A stretch of DNA of 30,631 bases, from contig UQQZ01000027.1 in NCBI GenBank assembly GCA_900543305.1, forward strand, positions 1-30,631, in the 5' to 3' direction. This document shows, in pieces, positions 7,833-15,472 of this stretch. Within the stretch, counting starts at the first letter, position 1. Each line of letters opens with the position of its first letter. The position numbers and the translations under genes were made by a program. The stretch comes from an uncultured Oscillospiraceae bacterium (GTDB lineage: Bacteria; Bacillota; Clostridia; Oscillospirales; Acutalibacteraceae). A model generated the notes under the pieces. The model had not been told where the DNA came from. It saw only the letters and a program-made list of their open reading frames with translations, and did no database searches.

Positions 7833-8537
7833 ATGCTGGAACTGTTGTCCGCGGCAGGGACGTACCTGGAGGAACTCAACGGAGTCTCCATCTTGTTCCG
7901 CTTGGCCCTGGCCATGGGGCTGGGCGGAATTTTGGGAATTGAACGGGGCAAAAAAGGCCGCCCCGCCGGATTCCGCACCTATATAACAGTATGCGTCGCC
8001 TCTTCCCTGGCAACTCTCACAGGGCAGTATATTTTCACGCGCTTTCAAACAGGGGATCCCGCCAGATTGGGAGCCCAAGTGATCAGCGGCATCGGCTTTT
8101 TGGGCGCCGGCACCATCCTCATCACCAAGAAACCCCAGGTGCGGGGCCTCACCACAGCGGCGGGCCTCTGGGCTGCCGCATGCATTGGGCTGGCAGTGGG
8201 CATCGGGTTTTATTGGGGTGCCATTCTGTGTACGGCACTGATTTTCCTGGGCATGACTCTGATGCAGCGCCTGGAGCGCCGGGTGGCGGAAACTGCCCGG
8301 GACATGACTTTTTTTGCGGAATTTGAAACGGGAAAAAGCCTGAGCCAATTTATCCATATGCTCCGACAAAAAGGCTTTTCCATCTCGGATATTCAAATGG
8401 AAAAACGGGACTACCACAAGGGGAAAACCGTCAGCGCGGTATTTAATGTATGCAAGAACCATCCCTTTTCCCATTCTCAGATCATCGAAGCATTTTCTGA
8501 GTTTGAGGGGATCAATTTCATCGAACGCATTCAATAA
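7833..8537 (+). CDS. MgtC/SapB-family membrane protein lying between dnaA and oriC
   Basis: A 234-residue MgtC/SapB-type protein. The N-terminal half is hydrophobic with four or so membrane segments. It carries the family motifs GLGGILGIERGKKGRPAGFRT and GIGFLGAGTI, followed by VRGLTTAAGLWAAACIGLA. The soluble C-terminal part (from about residue 150) resembles the small ACT-like regulatory tail found in many members. In pathogens MgtC affects F-type ATP synthase and survival at low magnesium; in commensals the role is unknown. The gene starts 26 bases after dnaA with a GGGGG ribosome site, so it is probably co-transcribed with dnaA. Its position between dnaA and dnaN is not the usual Firmicutes arrangement. 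Confidence 0.88.
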   Translation: MLELLSAAGTYLEELNGVSILFRLALAMGLGGILGIERGKKGRPAGFRTYITVCVASSLATLTGQYIFTRFQTGDPARLGAQVISGIGFLGAGTILITKKPQVRGLTTAAGLWAAACIGLAVGIGFYWGAILCTALIFLGMTLMQRLERRVAETARDMTFFAEFETGKSLSQFIHMLRQKGFSISDIQMEKRDYHKGKTVSAVFNVCKNHPFSHSQIIEAFSEFEGINFIERIQ

Positions 8538-8571
8538 ATACCCCCGGCCCCTATTTTTTTTACCCGAATTT

Positions 8572-8763
8572 TTTTCCACACTTTCCTCAACATTCCACAC
8601 CGGGATTTCAACAGCCTGTGGAAGAAAAAATGGCTCTGCACATTCCTCCACAAGCTCTCCACAGTGGAATCTGGAAAAGTTCCCCCGCTCAAATTGGCGC
8701 CAAATCTGGATTTGTTTCCCTTTTCCACAGAATCCACACCCCCTATTACTACTGCTAAATCTA
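8572..8763 (+). other. oriC: DnaA-box cluster with basal unwinding region
   Basis: This gene-free stretch upstream of dnaN holds two perfect TTTTCCACA boxes (8572-8580, 8721-8729) and a one-mismatch box on the minus strand (8617-8625, TCTTCCACA). More degenerate copies lie at 8591-8599, 8644-8652, 8655-8663 and 8730-8738. The last two boxes are adjacent and followed by five C residues and a triplet track. This matches the B. subtilis basal unwinding system arrangement of boxes, GC-rich patch and DnaA-trios. It marks the replication origin of this chromosome. Confidence 0.88.
8743..8763 (+). other. DnaA-trio-like triplet track (unwinding element)
   Basis: Directly after the CCCCC run the sequence reads in triplets CTA TTA CTA CTG CTA AAT CTA. 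On the complementary strand these are mostly TAG/TAA-type units, the DnaA-trio pattern to which DnaA filaments bind during strand opening. The flank that follows (to about 8792) is AT-rich and suitable for melting. Confidence 0.75.
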
Positions 8764-8840
8764 TCATAGAATAAAGACATAATAAGTGCGGGCCGGGGCC
8801 CTTCCCGTTCTAGGGGAAACCGGCCGGAAAGGTGTAGCCT

Positions 8841-9944
8841 ATGAAATTTACGGTCAAAAAAAGTGATATAAGTGAAGCGGTCAGCAACATTCAAAGAGCG
8901 GTTTCCACCAAAACCTCCATTCCCGCTCTGGAGGGGATCCTGCTCAGCACGGGCGAAAATTCACTTGAATTGTGCGCCTACGATTTGGAACTGGGGATCA
9001 CCACCGTGATTCCCGCACAAATTGGGGAACCTGGCAAGGCAGTGCTCAGCGCAAAACTGTTTTCCGACATTGTCCGCCGGAGCCCTGCGGAGACTCTCAC
9101 TGTTTCCGTGGACGAAAAAAATATGGCCACCCTGGAAAGCGGCTACAGCCGGTTTACCATCATTGGAATTCCCGCCGAGGAATTCCCGGAGCTGCCCCGG
9201 CTTTCCGATTCCACTCAGATCACTCTGCCTTCCAATCTCTTGAAGAGCATGATCCGGCAAACCCTGTTTGCCGTGGCGGAAAGCGACGCCAAGCCCATCC
9301 ATCAGGGCAGTCTGTTCCATTTAGAACAGGGGATGCTGGATGTGGTCAGCGTGGATGGATACCGGTTGGCCAAACGAAGTGAACCTGTGAACTTCTCCGA
9401 GGACCTGTCCTTTGTAGTGCCCGGAAAGACCTTGGGGGAAATCCTCAAACTGTTAAAGGATACGGACGATTCCGTGGAAATCTCCGCGGGACGGCGTCAT
9501 ATTCTCTTTACCATCGACAATTACACGGTGATTTCCAGCCTGCTGGAAGGGGAATTCCTCAATTATAAAGCAGCTATTCCCCCGGAAAGCCAGACGGAAG
9601 TGATCCTGAAAACCCGGGAAGCCATTGAGAGTGTGGAGCGTGTGTCCCTGCTGATCACCGACCGGCTGAAGAGCCCGGTCCGCTGCCTGTTTGCAGACAA
9701 CGAAATGAAGCTCAACTGCACCACCTCCATGGGCCGTGCCAGCGATCAGCTGGACGTGGAAATGACCGGTCAGAGCGTGGAAATCGGCTTCAATAACCGG
9801 TATCTTCTGGAAGCTCTTCGGAACACCGAGTGCGATGAAGTGAAAATTCAGCTGGGCGGACCTTTGAGCCCCATGAAAGTGGTACCCAAGGAAGGGGACA
9901 ACTTCCTGTTCCTGGTGCTGCCGGTCCGGCTCAAGAGCGAGTAA
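8841..9944 (+). CDS. dnaN: DnaN, DNA polymerase III sliding clamp
   Basis: Beta clamp that encircles DNA and tethers replicative polymerase and many repair proteins. The 367-residue product has the three-domain clamp length. It begins MKFTVKKSDISEAVSNIQRA and carries the domain 1 segment YDLELGITTVIPA. The middle domain contains VVSVDGYRLAKR, and the protein ends FLFLVLPVRL, the conserved C-terminal strand lining the protein-binding pocket. It begins 78 bases after the triplet track, with GGAAAGG upstream of the ATG. It heads the run dnaN-yaaA-recF-remB, with short gaps throughout. I could not find a convincing promoter hexamer pair in the origin region just upstream. Confidence 0.98.
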   Translation: MKFTVKKSDISEAVSNIQRAVSTKTSIPALEGILLSTGENSLELCAYDLELGITTVIPAQIGEPGKAVLSAKLFSDIVRRSPAETLTVSVDEKNMATLESGYSRFTIIGIPAEEFPELPRLSDSTQITLPSNLLKSMIRQTLFAVAESDAKPIHQGSLFHLEQGMLDVVSVDGYRLAKRSEPVNFSEDLSFVVPGKTLGEILKLLKDTDDSVEISAGRRHILFTIDNYTVISSLLEGEFLNYKAAIPPESQTEVILKTREAIESVERVSLLITDRLKSPVRCLFADNEMKLNCTTSMGRASDQLDVEMTGQSVEIGFNNRYLLEALRNTECDEVKIQLGGPLSPMKVVPKEGDNFLFLVLPVRLKSE

Positions 9945-9954
9945 GAGGTGCCCT

Positions 9955-10173
9955 ATGGAAGAGATTTTCATCACCACAGAGTATATCCGGTTGGACGCCG
10001 CCTTGAAATTGAGCGGTCTGGTGGACACCGGCGGCCAGGGAAAATCCCTGATTCAGGAAGGTCATGTGCTGGTCAACGGAGAGGTTTGCCCCCAGCGGGG
10101 GAAAAAACTCCGTCCGGGAGACAGGATTTCCTTGGGAGACAGGGAGTTTCAGATCTCTCTGAGGGAAGAATAA
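9955..10173 (+). CDS. yaaA: YaaA-type S4-domain RNA-binding protein
   Basis: A 72-residue protein consisting of one S4 RNA-binding fold. The pattern IRLDAALKLSGLVDTGGQGK followed by LIQEGHVLVNGEVCPQRGKK and LRPGDRIS is the S4 motif seen in B. subtilis YaaA, which is encoded at the same place. The biochemical role is not settled; a ribosome-related role is likely from the fold. It starts 10 bases after dnaN and precedes recF by 28 bases, so it is translated from the same transcript. Confidence 0.92.
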   Translation: MEEIFITTEYIRLDAALKLSGLVDTGGQGKSLIQEGHVLVNGEVCPQRGKKLRPGDRISLGDREFQISLREE

Positions 10174-10201
10174 GAAAGGCCGGGAGAGGAGAAAGCGGTT
10201 C

Positions 10202-11326
10202 ATGGTTGTGACACGGTTGGCCTATCAGGGGTTTCGGAATCTGAAGGATGGGGAGCTGTTTCCCTGTTCTGGGGTCAACGTGATTTACGGGGACAATGCC
10301 CAGGGAAAAACCAACCTGCTGGAGAGCCTGTGGCTCTTTACGGGAGGCCATTCCTTCCGGGGTGCCAAGGATACGGAACTGCCCCGGCTGGATCCTGCCA
10401 CCGGGGAAAACGCTTCCTCCGCTTCTCTTGCCCTGGACTTTTTCAGTGAGGGCCGGGATCAGAAGGCCCTGCTCCGCTTGGAGAACGGCCGGCGCAGCTC
10501 GGTGATCAACGGAGTGAAAAAGAAAACCGGTTCTGCCCTGGTGGGCAAGATCCGGGCGGTGATCTTTTCCCCGGAGCATCTGCTCTTGATCAAAGAAGGT
10601 CCGGCCAGGCGCCGGAGCTTTTTGGACGGAGCTCTGTGCCAGCTGCGGCCCGGGTACGCTGGAGCTCTGAATCTGTATCACCGGGCCCTGGCTCAGCGGA
10701 ACGCTTTGCTCAAGGACATCGGCCGGTTTCCGGAGCTCCAGGACACTCTGGAGGTCTGGGATGCAAGGCTTGCCCATTTGGGAGTGACGGTGATGGAGGA
10801 ACGCCGGCGGTATGTGGAACAGCTGGCCCCCAAAGCCCGTCAGGTGTATGAGGGTATTTCCCGGGGAAAGGAAGCCCTGGAACTTTCCTACGCTCCCTCC
10901 TTGGCCCGGGGAGATTCCCCCGCAGACTGGGAGGAGGCTTTCCGCCGGGAGCTGAACCGGACGCTGCGTTCCGATCTCCGGTCCGGGTTTACCTCGGCGG
11001 GTCCCCATCGGGATGACCTGGAGATTCTCCTGGGAGGCCTTTCCGCCCGGATGTACGGTTCCCAGGGGCAGCAGCGCAGCGCCGTGCTGGCCCTGAAACT
11101 GGCGGAAGCTCAGGTGTTGTCCCAGCTTTCCGGGGAAACGCCCATGGTGCTGTTGGACGACGTCATGAGCGAATTGGACCAGAGCCGTCAGGATTACCTG
11201 CTCAATCACCTGCACGGCCGCCAGGTGTTTCTCACCTGCTGCAGCCCTGAGACGGTGAGTCTTCAGGAAACGGGAATGCGGTTCCGGGTGGAAGAGGGCA
11301 ACATCACCCCGGAACAGGTAGGCTGA
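10202..11326 (+). CDS. recF: RecF, DNA replication/repair ATPase
   Basis: SMC-like ATPase that helps load RecA at single-strand gaps with RecO and RecR. The 374-residue product starts VVTRLAYQGFRNLKDGEL. It has Walker A GDNAQGKTNLLE (about residues 30-41), the ABC signature YGSQGQQRSAVLALKLAEA near 280-300 and the Walker B/D-loop PMVLLDDVMSELDQSRQ. All conserved RecF elements are present at the expected spacing. GAGAGGAG lies about 10 bases upstream of the ATG. It is followed 22 bases later by remB. Confidence 0.97.
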   Translation: MVVTRLAYQGFRNLKDGELFPCSGVNVIYGDNAQGKTNLLESLWLFTGGHSFRGAKDTELPRLDPATGENASSASLALDFFSEGRDQKALLRLENGRRSSVINGVKKKTGSALVGKIRAVIFSPEHLLLIKEGPARRRSFLDGALCQLRPGYAGALNLYHRALAQRNALLKDIGRFPELQDTLEVWDARLAHLGVTVMEERRRYVEQLAPKARQVYEGISRGKEALELSYAPSLARGDSPADWEEAFRRELNRTLRSDLRSGFTSAGPHRDDLEILLGGLSARMYGSQGQQRSAVLALKLAEAQVLSQLSGETPMVLLDDVMSELDQSRQDYLLNHLHGRQVFLTCCSPETVSLQETGMRFRVEEGNITPEQVG

Positions 11327-11348
11327 CCGGGCGTTGGGAGGAAAAGCC

Positions 11349-11621
11349 ATGTACCTGCATTTGGGACAGAATACGGTGGTCAACGATAAAACCATTGTAG
11401 GGGTGTTCGATCTGGATAACTCCACCGTTTCCCGTCATACCCGGGATTTTTTGGCCCGGGCCCAACGGGAAGGCCGGGTGGTGAACGTGTCCATGGAATT
11501 GCCCCGATCCTTTATCCTGTGTGTGGAAAACGGCCGGGAGACCGTTTACATCTCCCAAATTTCCACCGCTACCCTGCTTCGGCGGGCAGCGGGCCGGCCC
11601 GATTCCTTTTTGGGCCCCTGA
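11349..11621 (+). CDS. remB: RemB/YaaB-like DUF370 protein
   Basis: A 90-residue DUF370-family protein, the family that includes RemA (a DNA-binding activator of matrix genes) and RemB of B. subtilis. Its position right after recF matches B. subtilis yaaB/remB. The core MYLHLGQNTVVNDKTIVGVF and the later NVSMELPRSFILCVENGRET are family-like. An in-frame ATG lies five codons upstream (11334), but the ATG at 11349 follows GGAGG at eight to nine bases and fits the family start. Whether it binds DNA here or regulates matrix genes is not shown by the sequence. Confidence 0.88.
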   Translation: MYLHLGQNTVVNDKTIVGVFDLDNSTVSRHTRDFLARAQREGRVVNVSMELPRSFILCVENGRETVYISQISTATLLRRAAGRPDSFLGP

Positions 11622-11658
11622 TCCAGTTGCGGAAGTTTTTTCGGAAAGGTTGGTTGCT

Positions 11659-12675
11659 ATGCAGTATTTTGGAGTACCCAGATGCCCCTATTGCAAAAAG
11701 CGGGTAAATTTGATTCGGACCTGGTCCTTGAAACGCCAGGGGGAATATCAGTGTCCCCGCTGCGGCGGCATCTCCAATATCTTCCTTTCCCCGCTGGTGT
11801 ATGTGTTCGCCCTGCTGGCGGTGTTTTCCGGAGGAGCTATTTACTTTTTTCACCGGTTTGTATTGGATGACGTGGGCTTGACCACCTGTTTTCAGGTGCT
11901 GCTGCCCTTTGTGGTCTTTTTCCTGCTGAGCCTGTTTCTGGTGTACCTGGCCAAACCTGTGATCAAACGGGTGCCCCGGGAAGAGGGAAAGAAACGGGGC
12001 GGCCGTCAAGAGCAGCGCCGGTCCCATTCCCAGGAGACAGGCCCCATGTTTACGGATACGGGAGACTATCTGCCCCGAGAGGATCACAGGGTAGGACCCT
12101 TCCAGCAGGAACCCTACCAGGGGGCTTCTCCCCGGCAGGCCCTTCAGGATCAGCCCACCACGGTCCTGGATACCACCGGCTCGGTTTCCCAGCAGGAGCT
12201 GAAAGGGCCTCAGATGCGTCCTGCAAGGCCCCTTTCCCAGGATGGGGAAATTACCTCGGGCCGTCCCCTTTCCCCCGCTCAGAGGCCTTCTCAGACCTCC
12301 CAGCGGCCTGTTGGAGCACAAACAACTGCCGGACAGCCGGTTCGCCGTGCCGTAACGGGTCAGGAGACCGCCCGTCAGCCCCGGGTGAGCCAGCCTGCAC
12401 CTCAGGTGTCTCGTAGTGCCGCAGCAGGTCAGGAGACCGCCCGGCAGCCCCGGGTAAGCCAGCCTGTACCTCAGGTGTCCCGTAGTGCCCCAGCAGGTCA
12501 GGAGACCGCCCGTCAGCCCCAGGTGAGCCAGCCTACACCCCGGCGGACCCGGACGGTGCACAGTGTGGAGATTCCCGATATCACCCAGGATTTCTTCGCC
12601 AAATACAACGATCCCGAGTATGTGAACCGGCGATTGAAGGAACTGAAAGAGGAACGGGAGAAGGAACAATCGTAA
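11659..12675 (+). CDS. Unrecognised zinc-ribbon, two-helix membrane protein with Gln/Pro-rich tandem repeats
   Basis: I do not recognise this 338-residue protein. It opens with a four-cysteine zinc ribbon (CPYC at 9-12, CPRC at 32-35). Two hydrophobic segments follow (about 44-66 and 76-98), ending in a basic stop-transfer stretch (VIKRVPREEGKKRGG). The remaining roughly 230 residues are low-complexity, Gln/Pro/Ser/Arg-rich and probably disordered, with 23-residue repeats of the type GQETARQPRVSQPAPQVSRS at 234-294. The tail is conserved-looking and charged (IPDITQDFFAKYNDPEYVNR). An upstream open stretch to 11521 overlaps remB and lacks a ribosome site, so the ATG at 11659 after GGAAAGG is used. 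It is the last gene before a strong terminator and probably part of the dnaN-recF-remB transcript. A membrane tether or sensor is only a guess. Confidence 0.85.
   Translation: MQYFGVPRCPYCKKRVNLIRTWSLKRQGEYQCPRCGGISNIFLSPLVYVFALLAVFSGGAIYFFHRFVLDDVGLTTCFQVLLPFVVFFLLSLFLVYLAKPVIKRVPREEGKKRGGRQEQRRSHSQETGPMFTDTGDYLPREDHRVGPFQQEPYQGASPRQALQDQPTTVLDTTGSVSQQELKGPQMRPARPLSQDGEITSGRPLSPAQRPSQTSQRPVGAQTTAGQPVRRAVTGQETARQPRVSQPAPQVSRSAAAGQETARQPRVSQPVPQVSRSAPAGQETARQPQVSQPTPRRTRTVHSVEIPDITQDFFAKYNDPEYVNRRLKELKEEREKEQS
12358..12538 (+). repeat. 69-bp in-frame tandem repeat, about 2.6 copies
   Basis: Copies begin at 12358, 12427 and 12496, each with GGTCAGGAGACCGCCCG, and the period is exactly 69 bases (23 codons). 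The first two copies are nearly identical; the third diverges after about 42 bases. The repeat lies inside the zinc-ribbon membrane protein gene. High identity suggests recent expansion by slippage or unequal exchange. Confidence 0.93.
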
Positions 12676-12699
12676 CAGAGGGAGCTGTAAAGCTCCAGG

Positions 12700-12731
12700 C
12701 CCGGAAAGCTGACGCTTTCCGGGTTGTTTTT
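12700..12731 (+). terminator. Rho-independent terminator after the dnaN-recF-remB cluster
   Basis: A perfect 10-bp stem CCCGGAAAGC / GCTTTCCGGG with a TGAC loop is followed by TTGTTTTT. It separates the upstream cluster from gyrB. Confidence 0.93.
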
Positions 12732-12744
12732 CGCGGCTTTCATG

Positions 12745-12773
12745 TTTACAAGCGGGAAAAATTCTGCTATACT
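12745..12773 (+). promoter_or_regulatory. gyrB promoter
   Basis: TTTACA (12745-12750), a 17-base spacer and TATACT (12768-12773) make a good vegetative promoter. It lies directly after the terminator, with a leader of about 90 bases. Confidence 0.8.
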
Positions 12774-12853
12774 AATATATAGTTTTTTTGGATGTTTTTA
12801 CGTAGCCGGCCCAGTTTCCCGTGGGAAGACCGGGGATCCGGGGGCTGTTTGGT

Positions 12854-12860
12854 AGGAGGG
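12854..12860 (+). promoter_or_regulatory. Ribosome binding site that decides the gyrB start
   Basis: AGGAGGG followed by an 8-base spacer leads to an in-frame TTG at 12869. The in-frame ATGs at 12821 (no site) and 12884 (too far from this site) are less plausible. Confidence 0.75.
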
Positions 12861-12868
12861 TACTTCCA

Positions 12869-14854
12869 TTGGAAATCAACGAAATGACGGATATGACAAA
12901 GGCCCAGAAAGCCTATGACGGCGACCAAATTCAGGTGCTGGAAGGCCTGGAAGCGGTGCGCAAACGTCCCGGCATGTACATCGGTTCCACCGGTCCCCGG
13001 GGCTTGCACCATCTGGTGTATGAAATCGTGGACAACGCCATTGACGAAGCCTTAGCGGGGTTCTGCGACAAGATTGTGGTAAAGCTGCTGCCCGGAAACG
13101 TGGTGTACGTTTCCGATAACGGCCGCGGCATCCCCGTAGGGGTTCAGCACAAAACCGGCCTGCCTGCGGTGACGGTGGTGTTCACCATCCTCCACGCCGG
13201 CGGCAAATTCGGCGGTGGCAGCTACAAGGTGTCCGGCGGCCTTCATGGCGTGGGCGCTTCGGTGGTCAACGCCTTGTCCACCTGGCTGGAAGTGGAAGTG
13301 GTTTCCGAAGGGAACCTGTATTTCCAGCGGTTTGAGCGGGGCAAGGCAGTGACGGAGCTGGAAAACCGGGGCCCTGTTACCGATGGGCGCACCCGGGGCA
13401 CGGTGGTCCGGTTCAAGGCGGATCCGGAGGTGTTCAAAGAGACCACCGTCTACGAGTATGACGTGCTGAAGACCCGGCTTCGGGAGCAGGCTTTTTTGAA
13501 CGCGGGCATCCACATTGAACTGACGGACCTGCGGCCTTCGGAGGAGCGTCCGGAAGGGGAGCGGGACCGGGAGATCCCCTACACCCACAATTTCTGCTAT
13601 GAAGGGGGCGTCAGCTCCTTTGTGGAATACATCAACCAGAAAAAGTCCGCGGACTTGATCCATCCGGACGTGATCCACTTTTCGGCGGTGGCAGAGGACC
13701 AGAATTCCACGGCGGAAGTGGCCATGCAGTACACGGACTCCTATCAGGAGCAGATTCTGAGCTTTGCCAACAACATCCACACCACCGACGGCGGCACCCA
13801 TGAGGACGGTTTCAAGCGGGCCATGACCCGGGTCATGAACGACTACGCCCGGAAGTACAACATCCTCAAGGACAACGACAAGAACCTGTCCGGCGAGGAC
13901 GTGCGGGAAGGCCTCACCTGTGTCATCAGCGTAAAGCTGAAGGAAGCCCAGTTCGAGGGCCAGACCAAGGCGAAGCTGGGCAACACGGAAATGAGCAGCC
14001 TGGTCAGCTCCATGGTTTACGGGAAGATGATGACCTACCTGGAGGAAAACCCCGCTACGGCCCGGACCATTTTCGACAAAGCCCTGTCCGCCTCCCGGGC
14101 ACGGGAAGCGGCCCGGAAAGCTCGGGATTTGGCCCGGCGGAAAACCGCCCTGGAAAACACCACTCTGCCCGGCAAGCTGGCGGACTGCCAGAGCCGGGAC
14201 GTGAGCGAAACGGAAATCTACATCGTGGAGGGCGACTCCGCAGGAGGCTCCGCCAAGGGCGGCCGGGACCGGAAGTTCCAGGCCATTCTCCCCCTGTGGG
14301 GCAAGATGCTCAACGTGGAAAAGGCCCGCCTGGACAAGGTGTACTCCAACGAAAAGCTGATGCCCGTGGTCATGGCCTTGGGCACGGGCCTGGGAGAGGA
14401 CTTCGACCTTTCCAAGCTCCGGTACGGGAAGATCATCATCATGGCCGATGCGGATGTGGACGGCTCCCACATCCGGACGCTGCTGCTGACCTTCTTCTTC
14501 CGGTTTATGCGTCCCCTGGTGGAGGAGGGCCATGTGTATTTGGCCCAGCCGCCTCTGTTCCGGATCACCAAGGGCAAGCGCCACTACTACGCCTTCTCCG
14601 ATCAGCAGCGGGACCAGATCATGGCGGAGCTGGGCAGCGGTTACGACATCCAGCGGTACAAGGGCCTGGGCGAGATGGACCCGGAACAGCTCTGGGAAAC
14701 CACCATGAACCCGGAAACCCGCACCATGCGCCGGGTGGAAGTGGAGGACGCCATCGAGGCAGACGAGGTGTTCACCGTGCTCATGGGCGACAAGGTGGAG
14801 CCCCGCCGGGACTTCATCATGAAGTTCGCCAAAGAAGCCAACTGGGACGTGTAA
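12869..14854 (+). CDS. gyrB: GyrB, DNA gyrase subunit B
   Basis: ATPase subunit of DNA gyrase, which introduces negative supercoils together with GyrA. From the TTG at 12869 the product is 661 residues. The GHKL ATPase domain shows YEIVDNAIDEALAG, DNGRGIPVG and GGLHGVGASVVNALS. The TOPRIM domain shows EGDSAGGSAKGGRDRKFQAI and the metal-binding ADADVDGSHIRTLL. The C-terminus has QRYKGLGEMDPEQLWETTM and ends DFIMKFAKEANWDV, typical of the family. The start choice rests on the AGGAGGG site. A promoter and a preceding terminator make it the head of its own unit with the YcxB-like gene and possibly gyrA. Confidence 0.97.
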   Translation: MEINEMTDMTKAQKAYDGDQIQVLEGLEAVRKRPGMYIGSTGPRGLHHLVYEIVDNAIDEALAGFCDKIVVKLLPGNVVYVSDNGRGIPVGVQHKTGLPAVTVVFTILHAGGKFGGGSYKVSGGLHGVGASVVNALSTWLEVEVVSEGNLYFQRFERGKAVTELENRGPVTDGRTRGTVVRFKADPEVFKETTVYEYDVLKTRLREQAFLNAGIHIELTDLRPSEERPEGERDREIPYTHNFCYEGGVSSFVEYINQKKSADLIHPDVIHFSAVAEDQNSTAEVAMQYTDSYQEQILSFANNIHTTDGGTHEDGFKRAMTRVMNDYARKYNILKDNDKNLSGEDVREGLTCVISVKLKEAQFEGQTKAKLGNTEMSSLVSSMVYGKMMTYLEENPATARTIFDKALSASRAREAARKARDLARRKTALENTTLPGKLADCQSRDVSETEIYIVEGDSAGGSAKGGRDRKFQAILPLWGKMLNVEKARLDKVYSNEKLMPVVMALGTGLGEDFDLSKLRYGKIIIMADADVDGSHIRTLLLTFFFRFMRPLVEEGHVYLAQPPLFRITKGKRHYYAFSDQQRDQIMAELGSGYDIQRYKGLGEMDPEQLWETTMNPETRTMRRVEVEDAIEADEVFTVLMGDKVEPRRDFIMKFAKEANWDV

Positions 14855-14884
14855 GGGGAACTTGTTCCCCAAAAGGAGGAGCCT

Positions 14885-15409
14885 ATGGATTCCATCAAGT
14901 TTTCCTATGAAGTCAGCCTGGAGGATTACTACCGGGCCTTGAAGCTGATCGGGGATTTTCAAATCTCCGCCCGGAAAATCCTCATTGAAACGGTGATTAT
15001 GGGGGCTTTTTCCCTGATCTTTTTCGCCACCTTCTTCCACACCTTCGACCTGTTTTCCCTGTTTTTGGGACTGGCCTGCGTGGTGGTATTGGTGCTGCTC
15101 AATCTGCTGCCCCGGCTGGAGCTGAAGCGGCAGGCCCAGCAGGCCCCCAAGGCCGTCTCCCTGGAACTGACCCCGGAACGCCTTTCCGTCCGGTTGGGAG
15201 AGGTGGCCCGGGAAGTGGCTTTGGACGGGTCCGTCACCATCAAGACCGTGGGGAAGGAAAAGGACGGCAAATTGATCACCGTGGCCCTTTCCGGAGGCAC
15301 CCTTCTGGTGATCCCCCTGGAATCCATCCCTCAGCAGGTACGCCAGCAGGCTCTCTCCTGGTTGTTGCAGAAAAAAAGTCAGGGGGAAAGTTCCCCTGCT
15401 TCCAAATAA
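14885..15409 (+). CDS. Small two-helix membrane protein, YcxB-like, between gyrB and gyrA
   Basis: A 174-residue protein with a short N-terminal soluble segment. A hydrophobic hairpin follows (about residues 38-75: two membrane helices with FFHTFDLFSLF between them). The C-terminal domain of roughly 95 residues ends with LLVIPLESIPQQVRQQALSW. The layout resembles YcxB-like proteins (two membrane helices plus a PH-like soluble part), but I assign that only tentatively. AAAAGGAGG lies about eight bases upstream of the ATG. It follows gyrB by 30 bases and precedes gyrA by 63, so it is almost certainly co-transcribed with gyrase genes. Its role is unknown. Confidence 0.8.
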   Translation: MDSIKFSYEVSLEDYYRALKLIGDFQISARKILIETVIMGAFSLIFFATFFHTFDLFSLFLGLACVVVLVLLNLLPRLELKRQAQQAPKAVSLELTPERLSVRLGEVAREVALDGSVTIKTVGKEKDGKLITVALSGGTLLVIPLESIPQQVRQQALSWLLQKKSQGESSPASK

Positions 15410-15472
15410 CGTTTATTTCGGTTCGCAAACCCATTTTGTGGCCCCCCGGGGGCAAGAAAGGCAGTATGACCC

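Noticed and set aside
13052..15040. 662-codon open frame antisense to gyrB
   Set aside because: A shadow of gyrB; no ribosome site and no recognisable domain.
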